Below, piece by piece: positions 34,237 through 45,359 of a DNA stretch of 64,000 nt. Source of the stretch: Cordilura impudica. Lineage: Eukaryota; Arthropoda; Insecta; Diptera; Scathophagidae. Under the pieces are notes generated by a model that saw only the letters and a program-made list of their open reading frames with translations, was not told where the DNA came from and did no database searches. The stretch's first letter is position 1, and the number at the start of each line of letters is the position of its first letter. The stretch spans positions 298,309,344 through 298,373,343 of the forward strand of contig OY821517.1 in the NCBI GenBank assembly GCA_963682025.1, read 5' to 3'. Position numbers and translations under genes: made by a program.

Positions 34237-34800
34237 TAATAATAATTACCTATCACTAATATAACGGAATAGTTGTGAGCCAGAATGGCATTATAAAGCT
34301 GTTTTTCTATTTATTTATAAATTTATGGTAGGATTTAAAATTAATTAATTGAATTAATTGAATATTAATTTTCTATACTTTGAACAAATATTCATATATT
34401 TAAATAGACTATGGTAATAATCATTGCATCTAGGAATATTTGGAACTTATCCATTGTAAACAGTAATTTTGAAAGTATGATGCGAAGTGTATTTGTTTGC
34501 CTGCTATCACTTGCTTCTGGAAAAGGAAGAAAAACTGTTAATATTTCTGGAATTTCTGGGAATAAAAAAGGCTAAGAACGGTGTTTTCGAATAAACTTTT
34601 GATTAAAATTCCTAAAATCGAAAACAAAAAAATTGTTCGACATTATTTCTAAAACTTTTTTTTAAAACAGATGGTCATTCAGTATAAATACTTACCGCGC
34701 CAAAACTAGTTTTAACCAGTGATTAGATAAAGAAGGCTCTACGCTCTGCGACCAATTTTATTAAAGTCTATTTTCAAATATATTTTTTTTTTAGTTTTTT
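34237..34800. other. No recognised feature
   Basis: AT-rich DNA; no motif, repeat or exon signal was found. Confidence 0.4.
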
Positions 34801-34802
34801 AT

Positions 34803-34926
34803 TGTTCGGTATGAAATTATGTATACATTATTTCGAACAACGCGACTTGTTCATCGTCAGCATCCTTCTGTCTATTACTTCAGCTCATGCTTAATCAACT
34901 ATTTAACTCAAACATTTCAAAGAAAG
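34803..34926 (+). repeat. Jockey LINE fragment
   Basis: Matches 11494-11692 in two blocks, GTTCGG...ATGTATACATT and CGACTTGTTCATCGTCAGCA onward to AAAGAAAG. It is a short, separately inserted or duplicated piece of the same LINE. Confidence 0.65.
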
Positions 34927-34997
34927 TAACATGAGAATTATTTTTATTTTATACCAGAGTTAGTATGAACAAGCTGAGTTTCTTTCCAATATTTTTA

Positions 34998-35290
34998 TAC
35001 CCTCCGCACCGCAGTTGTCATTCCGTTTGTAATTCTTTGAAAAACAAATTTCCGACCCCATAAAATATATATATTCTTGATCGTTATCACAGCTCGAGTC
35101 GATGTCTCTCTCCGTTTGTCTCCGTGTGTCTGTTGAAATCACCCTCATTCGCAAAATAAACCATTTACTTGGGTAAGGTCACGATAATATCATTTGTCAT
35201 TATTCCCACCAGGTTGGTATTTAAAATGGGGTAAATCGAGTGTCACTGTGCTGAGATATGAGCACAAATTTGTAGACACCTCTAAAAAAA
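34998..35290 (+). repeat. INE-1-type repeat, second subfamily
   Basis: Begins TATACCCTCCGCACCGC and contains CCCCATAAAATATATATATT, CTTGATCGTTATCAC, GAGTCGATG and a CCGTTTGTCTCCGTGTGTCT tract, closer in wording to Drosophila INE-1-type repeats than the main family here. The later part (GTTGGTATTTAAAATGGGGT) matches the reverse complement of 36721-37265. Confidence 0.6.
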
Positions 35291-35454
35291 AACGAAAACC
35301 CAGTTTGTTTGTTGTAATATTTTACCATGAGCTATGTATATTAGTATTTATATTTTATTTTTATCGTTATCACGATATAATAAAAAAAATCGCCAATATG
35401 AAAGAAAATATATCTCTAATGAAAAATGAAAAATTATAAGTGAAAAACAAAAAA

Positions 35455-36245
35455 TGAAAAAAGAAAATTGAAAAAATAAAAATTTACAATTTAAAAATAA
35501 AAACTAAAAATTAAAAATTTAAAATTAAATATTAAAAATTAAAAATAAAAACTAAAAATTAAAAATTAAAAATTTAAAATTAAATATTAAAAAGTAAAAA
35601 TTAAAAATTAAAAATTCAAAATTCAAAATTCAAAATTCAAAATTAAAAATTAAAAATTCAAAATTCAAAATTCAAAATTAAAAATTAAAAATTAAAAATT
35701 AAAAATTAAAAATTAAAAATTAAAAATTAAAAATTAAAAATTAAAAATTAAAAATTAAAAATTAAAAATTAAAAATTAAAAATTAAAAATTAAAAATTAA
35801 AAATTAAAAATTAAAAATTAAAAATTAAAAATTAAAAATTAAAAATTAAAAATTAAAAATTAAAAATTAAAAATTAAAAATTAAAAATTAAAAATTAAAA
35901 ATTAAAAATTAAAAATTAATACTTAAAAATTAAAAATTAAAAATTAAAAATTAAAAATTAAAAATTAAAAATTAGAAATTAAAAATTAAAAATTAAAAAT
36001 TAAAAATTAAAAATTAAAAATTAAAAATTAAAAATTAAAAATTAAAAATTAAAAATTAAAAATTAAAAATTAAAAATAAAAATTAAAAATTAAAAATTAA
36101 AAATTAAAAATTAAAAATTAAAAATTAAAAATTAAAAATTAAAAATTAAAAATTAAAAATTAAAAATTAAAAATTAAAAATTAAAAATTAATAATTAAAA
36201 ATTAAAAATTAGAAATTAAAAATAAAAAATTAAAAATAAAAATTT
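35455..36245. repeat. AAAAATT heptamer array
   Basis: Nearly 800 bp of a 7-bp unit, very regular from 35640 to 36190, with a TTCAAAA variant patch at 35610-35680 and occasional point changes. It is one of the longest simple repeats in the window. Confidence 0.95.
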
Positions 36246-36720
36246 TAAATTAATTCAGATAAAAATATTTTAAAATCTGTTTTTTTTTTAAATATTAATA
36301 ATAATCGCTTGAATTTTTTCTTGAATTATAGTATGGTCTCAAAGCATTTTTATAGGAATCAAACTTTGGGTCTCATAACGCCGGCTGCTTTAAATAATGA
36401 ATTTCGATGGTGTTCTATGAAGTACTTAGGGGTTTGCTACTCTAGTACCCAATACTGGTTCTAATATTTAGTTTAAGATGCAGGTACAGGATATCAAAGA
36501 TTCGGCACTGCTGAATTTAACACTCTTACTTGTATTTTTTTTTAAATGATACGCAGAATAATAGGATTAGTATAAAAAAACATTGATATTTGCATTATTT
36601 ATAAGAAATGTAAACAAAATATGTGAAAAAGTTAACAATTCGATAAACTTAATTCTTAATTATTACAACAAACACACTGATTCTTTAAGCATTTTTTAAA
36701 GGTGTTTTCATATTTTTAAA
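36246..36720. other. No recognised feature
   Basis: No shared repeat or coding motif was found. Confidence 0.4.
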
Positions 36721-37265
36721 TATATCTTGGCACAATGATGCCCGATTCACCCCATTTTCAATAGCAACCTGCTCGAAATAATGACAAACAGTATTATCAT
36801 AACTTTACCCAGGTAAATGGGGTTTTTTTTTTGTGAATGAGCGTGATTTCAATAGACAGACAAACGGATGCACATCGCTATAAAGACATGACTGGTTATA
36901 AGGATCAAGGATATATATGGGGTCACAAATGCATTTTTCGATGCGTTACAAATGGAATGGCAAACTTATATATAAACAAATTGATAACTTAACACTGAAT
37001 TAGATGTCTCCAAATATAAGGCCATATCTTGCCACAATGTTGCCCGATTTACCGCATTTTAAATACCAACCTGCTCGATATAAATGACAAATAATAGTTT
37101 TCTATATTTATTTTGTAAATGAGCGTGATTTCAAAAACAGATAGACGGACATAGATATATCGACTCGACCATATAAGAATATGGGGTCTCAAATGCATTT
37201 TTCGATGCGTTACAAACGGAATACCAAACTAATATGTACCCTCTGCACAGTGATGTGAGGGTATG
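36721..37265 (-). repeat. Two INE-1-type partial copies in tandem
   Basis: 36721-36980 and 37004-37265 share ATCTTG(C)CACAATG, GCCCGATT, CAACCTGCTCG, GAGCGTGATTTCAA and GCATTTTTCGATGCGTTACAAA. The second ends TACCCTCTGCACAGTGATGTGAGGG, a terminal hairpin. The second copy's exact partner is at 34998-35290 in the opposite orientation. Confidence 0.65.
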
Positions 37266-37857
37266 AAAAAGAAGAATAATTTGAAGAAAGCTTTCTTCGC
37301 AATCACAAAATTTTACTAGAGGAAAAATAAAATAAAATTTTTATGAAAAGTAGTGTATCAAGTATTCGTTTTCGTTTGCTAAAATATTCATTCTATACGT
37401 ATCTCAAGTTGTAGTTGTAGTTTTCACTTTGTTTTCTTTTTTTCAGGATAAATTGTTAGTTAGTAATGTTTTCTTTTAGTTAAAAGACAATACGAATATA
37501 CTTCTACTTCCACTTTAAGTCAATATACAGTTACAAACATACTCGTATCTACTCGTACTTGCTACATCCATCCTTGAAATACGCAACATTGTTCCTCCTA
37601 CTGTGTCAATAACGTATACTACTTCATCATGTCTGTTTGTCATCCTTTCGTGATTGTAGCACACAACAAACTTTTATTGTAATGGATTTGCGCGTTACAC
37701 ATCTCTTTTTTGTGTTGTTTATTGTTTTCTTTGCTCGCTACTACTTTTACACCATTTCGAATGTTTATTAAGAAAATTTAATTTAAAAAAAAATAAATAA
37801 ATTCAAAATAGTTTTCGAATTTTCAATTTGTTTTTTTTTTTTTACTTGTAATTCTAA
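37266..37857. other. No recognised feature
   Basis: AT-rich with poly-T runs at 37428 and 37831; no motif found. Confidence 0.4.
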
Positions 37858-38213
37858 TCTAAAATATTAATAGGCTGGGCGATTTCTTGTGACCGATGTT
37901 TTGTTGTACCGTTTTATCCCGATTTTGACCAAACGTATATTATTTGAAAGGTATTTCTTTTAAGCCGTTTTGCAGATTTACTGATTTTTTAATTTTTTCC
38001 TTTATTTTGAGTAAATTGCCTTTAAAATTGCTACTAACACATACATAAAATTATACATATGCCATGTGTGTGTTTATTAAATTTGTTAATGAGTTTGTTA
38101 TCTTCATTCACAATAATAATAAACCATAAAAGTGTTGGTGTGTGAATTGATTATGTTGAAAAATAAAGCTGTCTAGAAATTGCACTCGAATTTCGAGCGC
38201 TAGAATCTGCTAG
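37858..38213 (+). mobile_element. Small Helitron-like element, copy 8
   Basis: TCTAAAATATTAATAGGC after A, hairpin CACTCGAATTTCGAGCG, terminal CTGCTAG before T. It shares the CAATAATAATAAACCATAAA variant with copy 3. Confidence 0.8.
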
Positions 38214-38797
38214 TATTGATTACTATTGACCACTTGTAGTATTTTAAATCGTTTAATATTGGCTTTATCACAAGGTCGCAATCCTGATGTGAGAGAACTA
38301 TATTTTTTGTATTAAATATATTTTTATTTTTAACAAATGTTACTATTTAGTTTTTCAAAACATACTCTCCCACAGTAAGACATTAGAATTTATTTTATTT
38401 ATACTCTTAAAAGTAGACAACTTCTTTTTCATAAATAAAAATTTAAAGATATGAATATTCAAAATTCATTTCATCGCTTAAGAAGCACTCAGATGAGACG
38501 TAAAAAATAACATAAGTCCATTGACAACCTTCTGCAAGTTTAGGAGCTAAGGTCGTTGCTTTGGCTTACTTTTTTTGGGCTAAGTTCATCGGCCAATTTG
38601 TTGCTACTCCTAGCTTGATATATTGTGTTTTTTTTTACAATAATTTTTGATTTCACTAAAATTTCTTTCCGTTAAAAATTTTCTCAGTAGGAAAAAAATA
38701 ATAATTTAAATAATTTAATGTAAAATTTAATTTAATTGCTTCACTTCACGAAATTTCTTCAATATAGAGTATTTTTTTCAGTAAATTTTTTTTACCT
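38214..38797. other. No recognised feature
   Basis: Nothing coding or repeated was recognised. Confidence 0.4.
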
Positions 38798-38886
38798 GAG
38801 CGCCCCGGTAGGTGAGTAGGTAGCGTGCTCGCCTATCATGCGGGGGTCGTGGGTTCGATTCCCACCAGAGGCTTTGGTGTGTCGCT

Positions 38887-38925
<39 letters not shown>

Positions 38926-39028
38926 TGCCAAAATTAGAATCTGCAGACAAGCCATCGGCTTCGCGGAACTAGGCTTAAAAAAAAAACTAAGACGAGAATG
39001 TAGTATTAAAAAAAAAAAAAAAAAAAAA
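38798..39028 (+). mobile_element. tRNA-derived SINE
   Basis: The head reads like a tRNA: A box TAGGTGAGTAGG (38809-38820), an anticodon arm CTCGC/GCGGG enclosing CTATCAT (38828-38844), and a T arm GTGGG-TTCGATT-CCCAC (38849-38865) containing B box GGTTCGATTCC. The loop would put ATC in the anticodon position, suggesting an Asp-type parent. The acceptor stem no longer pairs, so it is not a working tRNA. A-rich segments (38889-38922 and 39006-39028) bracket a 65-bp unrelated body. The boxes would drive RNA polymerase III transcription. Confidence 0.7.
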
Positions 39029-39584
39029 ACCTCTAGTTTACAATACATACTAAATCAACTAGATTGGATTTTAGTTTTATTGATGTAAATTGGGAGATAT
39101 AAAATGATTAAATCATGGGAAAAATTTAACATTTAGGGCTATTATTATAACTTGTCTTTAAAGTAAATGTTTGTAAAAATTAACTTTAGCGAAAGTGAGC
39201 AATAAAGGGACCTTTAACTGTTTTCGTTATTACAACTTCCCAGTAAATTAAAATTAATTTTTTTGATAATGTGACAACACCAAAGAAAAAACCGATTACT
39301 TTAGACCAAATGAATTGCGTTATAAAAATACGTAGTATCAAAATACTTTTATTTATTTGTTTACAAACAAACTAAATAAAAATGGGCGAATTTTCTTTCT
39401 TTTTGTGTCGTATGGGAAATACACCAAAATATATTAAAAAACTTTAAATGGTGGCGCTAAACAAGAAATTTTACAATAAGCAGTAAATAATGTGAATTTC
39501 TTCTTAAATACATAAACCTTACGTTAAACGTTAAAGGCAACACTATCTTCACTTTAGCTTATCGGTCTCTTTTAGCTTAAAGTA
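39029..39584. other. No recognised feature
   Basis: Nothing recognised. Confidence 0.4.
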
Positions 39585-39947
39585 TCTATAATATTAATAG
39601 GCAAGGCGATTTCTTGTGACATATTCTATAGCTTCAATTACCAATCGATTTTGACAAAATATATACCATTTGAAAGGTATTTATTTGCAGATGTTCACCA
39701 TATTTACAGATGGTACATCTTTTTTGAGTAAAATTCATTTAAAGTTGCATGCATAAAACATATATTTAAGCTTCAAATAAAAAACTATACAATGCTGTGT
39801 GTGTGTTTATTAAATTTGTGTTGAACTATGAATTGGCTAAAATTGATTAGTATACTTTTAGGCTCTTAAAAAATTATTTATTAACAAACCCAGTTATATT
39901 TCATCTGTGTGTTCAACAAATATTTATACTGAAATTTAATGTGAAGT
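39585..39947 (+). mobile_element. Small Helitron-like element, copy 9 (3' end missing)
   Basis: Begins TCTATAATATTAATAGGC and continues through GGCGATTTCTTGTGACATAT to ACTGAAATTTAATG, where family sequence stops. It belongs to the longer GGCAAGGCG variant, like copies 10 and 11. Confidence 0.7.
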
Positions 39948-39949
39948 GT

Positions 39950-40200
39950 ACTTTTATTAAGGGTCCAGTAAGATCGTCATGTAGTGGATTTTTCATGAGG
40001 ATAACATTGTTTTAAAATAAAAGTCCTTTATTTATTTTTATTTTATTAGTCTAAGGATATGTCTGGGCAAGACTAGTTCTTGAAAGAACTTCTTCTTCTG
40101 GACTGTCGATTAGAACTCTCCTTCTTTATTCAACATGTTCCTGCTTATATATTAGAATACAATAGAGTTATTGAGTGCTTTTCTAAAAGTCACTCTATAA
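39950..40200 (-). other. Possible LTR of the gypsy-type relic
   Basis: Read on the minus strand, AGTGAC (about 40195) could be the LTR start used by the 17.6/297 group, followed by TATATAAGCAGGAACATG (promoter-like, 40149-40132) and several AATAAA words. No second LTR was found in the window, so the limits are a guess. Confidence 0.3.
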
Positions 40201-41098
40201 TAGTGTCTACTCTCTAACAAATAGTTTCTCTATACTATTAATCATGTATTAACTGTGTACATTTGTAACTGGCGATCATGGAAATTAGGGTGGTTTCTCA
40301 TTATTAATATTTACGTCATATTTCATACATGAGTACAATTCCAAATAAACGAGTGGAATTGTACTGGTTAAACTGCATACCGATACAATACGCTGGAATG
40401 TGTATTCTATACAATTAGCATATGAAATCAAATTTAGTTGTTCTACATATCGATCAAACAACTCTATCCGATTTCATTGCTTTGTACATTAATCCGCTCA
40501 GTCAAACAAACACACTGAGTCATTTGTCAACAACCGTTTGACCTACCCCAAGTATCCACTTTATACTTTTCGTTCTATTTATTTGTCGCTAGCCAAATGT
40601 ACGTGTGCATGTATATGTAGGTTTGTTTGTTGTATTGATTTGTTGTTACGGACACTTCATTGTGTTTACATTCATAAAATACGCTACATATACGACACCC
40701 TCATCCTAAAGAAAAATCTTATAATTTTGTTTACATAATTATGGGATTTTTATGATTTAACAATAAAATATTTTTGAATTTGATTTTTAATTTCTATTTT
40801 TGTTGTGTTTTGTTACATTTTAAGTATATTTTGTTCAGTTAAAAATATTTTTATTTTTCTAAAATAACTTGCTTATGTTTACATATTCTTATTACAAAAT
40901 ATTTTATGTTTTTATTGCTTACAATTTGATTTTATGTTTTTTAATGTTTATGTTCTTATAGTTGATTCTTAACATTCTAATTGTGTATATTTTTGTTTTT
41001 TCTTATTGTTTACAATGTATATTCATGATCTTAAATTATATTTCTTTAGTAAATTTTTGTGTACAGTTTTTATTTTGTCTTTAATTTTTAAATCTACA
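40201..41098. other. Non-coding stretch 3' of the integrase relic
   Basis: No open frame on the minus strand resembles an envelope gene. The sequence is T-rich. A 66-residue plus-strand frame at 40538-40738 has no motif. Confidence 0.4.
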
Positions 41099-42240
41099 TT
41101 AAAAATTTTTTATATTTGTTATTTCATAGGGACCCTCATAAGGTGTTTCGCCCTTTCTCCTGTTCCCTACTTTTACTAGTACTAGGTCACCTATTTCAAA
41201 ATCTATGCTATTATTGTTATTTAAAGAATCTTCTGTTCTTTTTGTCTTTACCTTTTCTATAATTTTTCTTGCATTTTCTTGCAAAATTGTATATTCTATC
41301 TTTGTTATGGTATCCATGAGTTCCAATCATCATCATCAACAAAAGATAGAAAATATTCATTTAAAACTCTGTGATTTCTCTCAACAGTTCCAAGTGTTTC
41401 ATGATGATAAGGGGTTGAAAATCTTTGTTCCACTTTCAGCACTTCACATATCTCCTTCATCAGTTGATTTGTGAATTCAGTTCCTTTGTCCGATTTCAAT
41501 GTCTTAAATAATCCATGTTTCAAGATAACATTTTCAACAAGTGCCTTCTCTACAGATTTCGCTTCTTTAGTTTCTATTGGACATGCTATAACGTACTTCG
41601 CTAACTCACACTGCATTGTGAGAATATATCTAAAATTGTTTGATGGTCTCAATGGACCTACTGTGTCAATCACTATGGTTTCGAAACTTTGACGTGGTGT
41701 GTCAGTCTTTTCTTACGGTTCTTTTGTGTGTCTGACTTGCTTATTTCTCTGGCAAGGATCACACGTTCTTACAAATTGTTTTACCATTTTATACATATTT
41801 TTGCATATGTATCTTTGTTTTAAACGGAGTAGTGTCTTCCTAACTCCAAAATGTCCTCCGCATGGTGTGTTGTGATAGGCTTATATTAATTGTTTTCATC
41901 TGTTATGTATTGAGGATTTCTGTATAGCAATATTCTGACGTCAGTTCTTTTGTTTCTGTTTATGATTTCTTTGAATCTTTCGTGTGTCACCATGTTGAAT
42001 ATGTCATCACCCTGCTCGAGAGCGTAACCTTTGTAATTCAACTTATCTAATACCGATGGTAGTTTCTCCAATGTTTTAACGTCTACTTGCTTTATCAACT
42101 GATTCTAGTCTATCTTTCAAACTATCCAGTTCTTTCTAGAGGCGGGTGTTTTCGAGATGCAATTGCTGGTTCTCTGTAGAAATAGGAGCCAGATCATCTT
42201 TTCTTACAACATTTTCCAATTTTGAGTCAAGTGGCTTGTT
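41099..42240 (-). pseudogene. Ty3/gypsy-type integrase relic
   Basis: From right to left on the minus strand: a zinc-binding region with YHNTPCGGHFGVRKTLLRLK and FVRTCDPCQRNK (about 41880-41720), a stop after HTKEP, then VIDTVGPLRP, SDKGTEFTNQ with the second catalytic D and TPYHHETLGTVERNHRVLNE with the catalytic E. The core breaks after DDWNSWIP and resumes at ELMDTITKIEYTILQENARK, ending in the GPY module (GDLVLVKVGNRR, then GPYEITNI). About 60 residues of the core end appear deleted. Upstream, 42098-41886 and a leucine-rich ENQQLHLENTRL stretch are frame-broken. Reverse transcriptase and gag are absent; an INE-1-like copy lies just upstream. The integrase would insert retroelement DNA; this copy is dead. 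Confidence 0.75.
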
Positions 42241-42487
42241 GAGTTTATCATCAAACAATTCGTATTAACTGGCGGATTAACATTAGGTGTGGGAGGAGGG
42301 TTGCAGATGTGATTACAGAATTGTCATTATTTCTGTGAATTTTGCTGTAAGCAAAATGTTTTCTTAGAGTATTATCAGCAAAAAAATCTGGATAAGTGTG
42401 CTGTAGCTTCCTTTTTGATGCTTCCACAAAAAGTATGGCTTAAAGACACCGTAACATTATTTGTATAAGTTTTTTTGTATATGTTTT

Positions 42488-43203
42488 TATACCCTATACC
42501 AATATGTTTGTAACTACTAAAAATATTTGACCTAGACCCATCTGTTATTATACCGATCGACTCAGAATCACTTTTTGAGTCGGTTTAGCGATGTCCGTCC
42601 GTCCGTCTGTCCGTCTGTGTGTCCATGTAAACCTTGTAGTCAAACTACAGGTCGCAAATATGAATATACTTTTATGAAATTTAGTACATTGAAATTGGTT
42701 AAAATCGGTTCATGTTCAGACCTAGTCCCCATACAAATGACCCCTATGAGATTGACTTAAATTGCCATAATATCCAAATTATCATATAGATCTCGGCCAA
42801 ATTGGGGTTGTGTGTGTTTATTACATCCATCTATCATTAGTCCAAAAATAAAACATATAGGACAGTTGTTAGTCATATCCTCCATATGAAGCTGATTCCC
42901 GATCTTCAAAAACAAAAATATTGCACAGATTTTTCTCAACTTTGGTTTGTATATGTTTTTCCAAAAAATAATTGACTTTACCAAATATGGTCGGGATCGG
43001 TACATTTTTCGAGAACATATAAATAAAGTCCGAATGAACTTTTTCATATCCGAAGGCAAAAAACATTAATAACAATGCCTCTCAAATTTTGTTTATGCTT
43101 ATTTTCTATATCTAATTAGTTGGATCTAAGAGATAGGGTCTCTAAACGCATGGTATAGGTTATCGTATAGTCGATCTAAACCAACTATAATTTCCTTACT
43201 TGT
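42488..43203 (+). mobile_element. INE-1-like element, full copy in plus orientation
   Basis: TATACCCTATACCAATATG at the left, CCGTCCGTCCGTCTGTCCGT at 42596, and a decayed palindrome plus CTTACTTGT at the right. It is more diverged than 25316-26067 but complete at both ends. Confidence 0.7.
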
Positions 43204-43536
43204 TATATTTTGATTTGATGTCAATGTTGATTTCTTTATAAAATTAAAAGCGCGCAAAAATAATTTCTTGTGTAATATTTCAGTGCAAAGTTGTTAATCC
43301 AACATTTACAAATGTATTAAATGAACTATTTTGATCTCACAATTTTTTTCAGAAAATTTGTTTACCTTAGAATACCAAAAAATATATTTAATCTTAAATA
43401 TTTTTTCATCTCCCAAAAAATTTTCCACTCGAAGACAATTTAAACAAACTTTTTTCTTTACTCTGAAAGATTTTTTACGTTAAAAAAATATATTTTTAAA
43501 TAGAAATTATTTTACTTTAAAAATGTGTTTATATCT
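43204..43536. other. No recognised feature
   Basis: AT-rich sequence without motif. Confidence 0.4.
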
Positions 43537-44207
43537 AGTACGTTTACATCTAAGCAAAATCTAGTATATACGAGATTTCCATCACAATATACCTTATTTT
43601 TTTTTTTACTAGATTTCCCATCAAAAACAAAATCTAGCTCGCTACTAGATTTTAGCAAAATCTCCCAAAAATCTTGTCAAACTTGGGCACTACCAAATTA
43701 AACTACTGTGTTTTTTAATATTGTAGTAGAAAAAAAACAAAAAAAAAAAAAACAAAAGCAAACAAGTTGAATAAAATGAAATAAAATATTAATTATTAAT
43801 AAAAATGACGAGCCTATAAATAAAAAAATATTTAGTAATTGAAAAGTTATAATTTTTTGTACTTACATGTGCGCATTCCCATCTGCTATAAAATAATTGT
43901 GCAAAATGCATTTGTTTTTGTTGTTCAAACAATACATTTAAAAAAAGCTGATGTTTTTTTTTGCAAAATGTCTATTTCAGCTTTAATTTTTCATGTATAA
44001 TATAATAACAAAATCCATATATCCACTTTCCTATTGTTTTGAATATTTTTGGTATTTCTAGTTCATACGATTTATTTTAATCAGCTATTTATTGTTGTGG
44101 AAACAAGATCTCAGCAAAATGTCAAAAAAGTTAGATGTAAACGGTATAGATTTTGAAATAGATTTCAACTAAAATCTACTAGATTTTCCTTAGTTGTAAA
44201 CGCACTA
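43537..44207. mobile_element. MITE candidate with ACGTTTACATCTAAG ends
   Basis: Left AGTACGTTTACATCTAAG then CAAAATCTAGTA matches the reverse complement of the right end, AGTGCGTTTACAACTAAG then GAAAATCTAGTA, at about 29 of 33 positions. Internal copies of AAATCTAG words occur near both ends. There is no coding capacity. The target duplication is unclear, so the exact limits may be off by a few bases. Confidence 0.5.
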
Positions 44208-44412
44208 TTACCTTAAAAAATCAATTTAAAATTTATTTTGCTCAACATGTTTTATTTACCTTTAAAAAGAAAAGAAAAAATTTTGCTTCAAATGATTTTG
44301 GCATTTACTACACAATGTTCTAACTTTTGTACACTTTTAGAGTTGTTTTTTAACTTCCAAAAAAAGAAAAAACCTTTGCTTTTTACGGTAATTCCACTCA
44401 ATTTTTCCCCCC

Positions 44413-45290
44413 TTAACCCATTCACGACCAAACCTAAACTGCTGGAAAATTTTTATTTATTTTGTGGATTCGTTCTTAACGGCCCAATATTTCTAAACAA
44501 AAGTGTCATCAAAAATTTTTTTTTTTAATTCCTCCAAGGAAAAAATCCATGGGCCATATATATCCCATTGGTCGTCAACGGTTAAAATTAGCAACTAATT
44601 TACTCCGCTCAAAGCAAGTCAGTGATTTGTGTTTTTATTTTTTACATAAATAACCGTAGATTTGGTTTTGTATTTGTTGTAAATTTTTAAATATAGATCA
44701 CAGAGAATCGATTACTACTTTTTTAGTTTGTACTAAAAATGGAAAGGAAAATCGTTCCTTTTGTAAAAAAACCTTTTTGTTAAAAAAAAAATGTAATTGT
44801 TTCGAAGATAACAATAACTGATTTTATATTTTTGAGATATTTGGAATTAATCTTTTTCTAAGTCTTTTTATTTATAGTTTAATTAATTGTTGATTTAATA
44901 TTATGGATTTTTTAATTTAATAAAATGTAAAACTATAAAATATCTTTTTTACCCGTACTGAATTTTGTTGAATAATAAACCGATTCCAAATATTTTGGTG
45001 TTTCTGAAAACCATAAATACTGTTCCATGTTATGTAAAAATTTTAATGTTTTCGGTTCAACAACGTCCGAATTATTGACATCCAAATATCATTAAAAAAA
45101 AAACACAATTTTCAGACTTTGGGGTCTTAGGTCCTGAGAATACATGTGCCATTTTTTTTGGTATGATCTGAAAGCTAAAACTATCCTCAGTCCACTCAAG
45201 TCAGCTTTAAAAAATCGGTTGGAAAATGTGGAAAATATAAGAAAAAATAAAAACGGGATATATATATCCCATTGGTCGTGAAAGGGTTAA
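44413..45290. mobile_element. piggyBac-like MITE(s) with TTAA flanks
   Basis: TTAA + CCCATTCACGACCAA starts at 44413. The reverse complement of the right end reads TTAA + CCCTTTCACGACCAATGG at 45290. A third terminus, TTGGTCGTCAACGG + TTAA, sits at 44568-44585 in the right-hand orientation and is preceded, like the right end, by TATATATCCCA. So either a 173-bp or an 878-bp element, or both, is present. TTAA duplications and CCCTTTCACG-type ends are typical of piggyBac elements. Confidence 0.6.
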
Positions 45291-45359
45291 TAACAAAAAG
45301 TTGTAAACCTTTAACGATTTTTGATGTTAAATATCTATACGCACAGAGGAGTAAATTTA

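Noticed and set aside
35455..36245. Centromeric-type satellite
   Set aside because: The unit is only 7 bp and the array under 1 kb; a long microsatellite explains it.
38800..38872. Functional tRNA gene
   Set aside because: The acceptor stem does not pair and A-rich tracts follow directly; a tRNA-derived SINE fits better.
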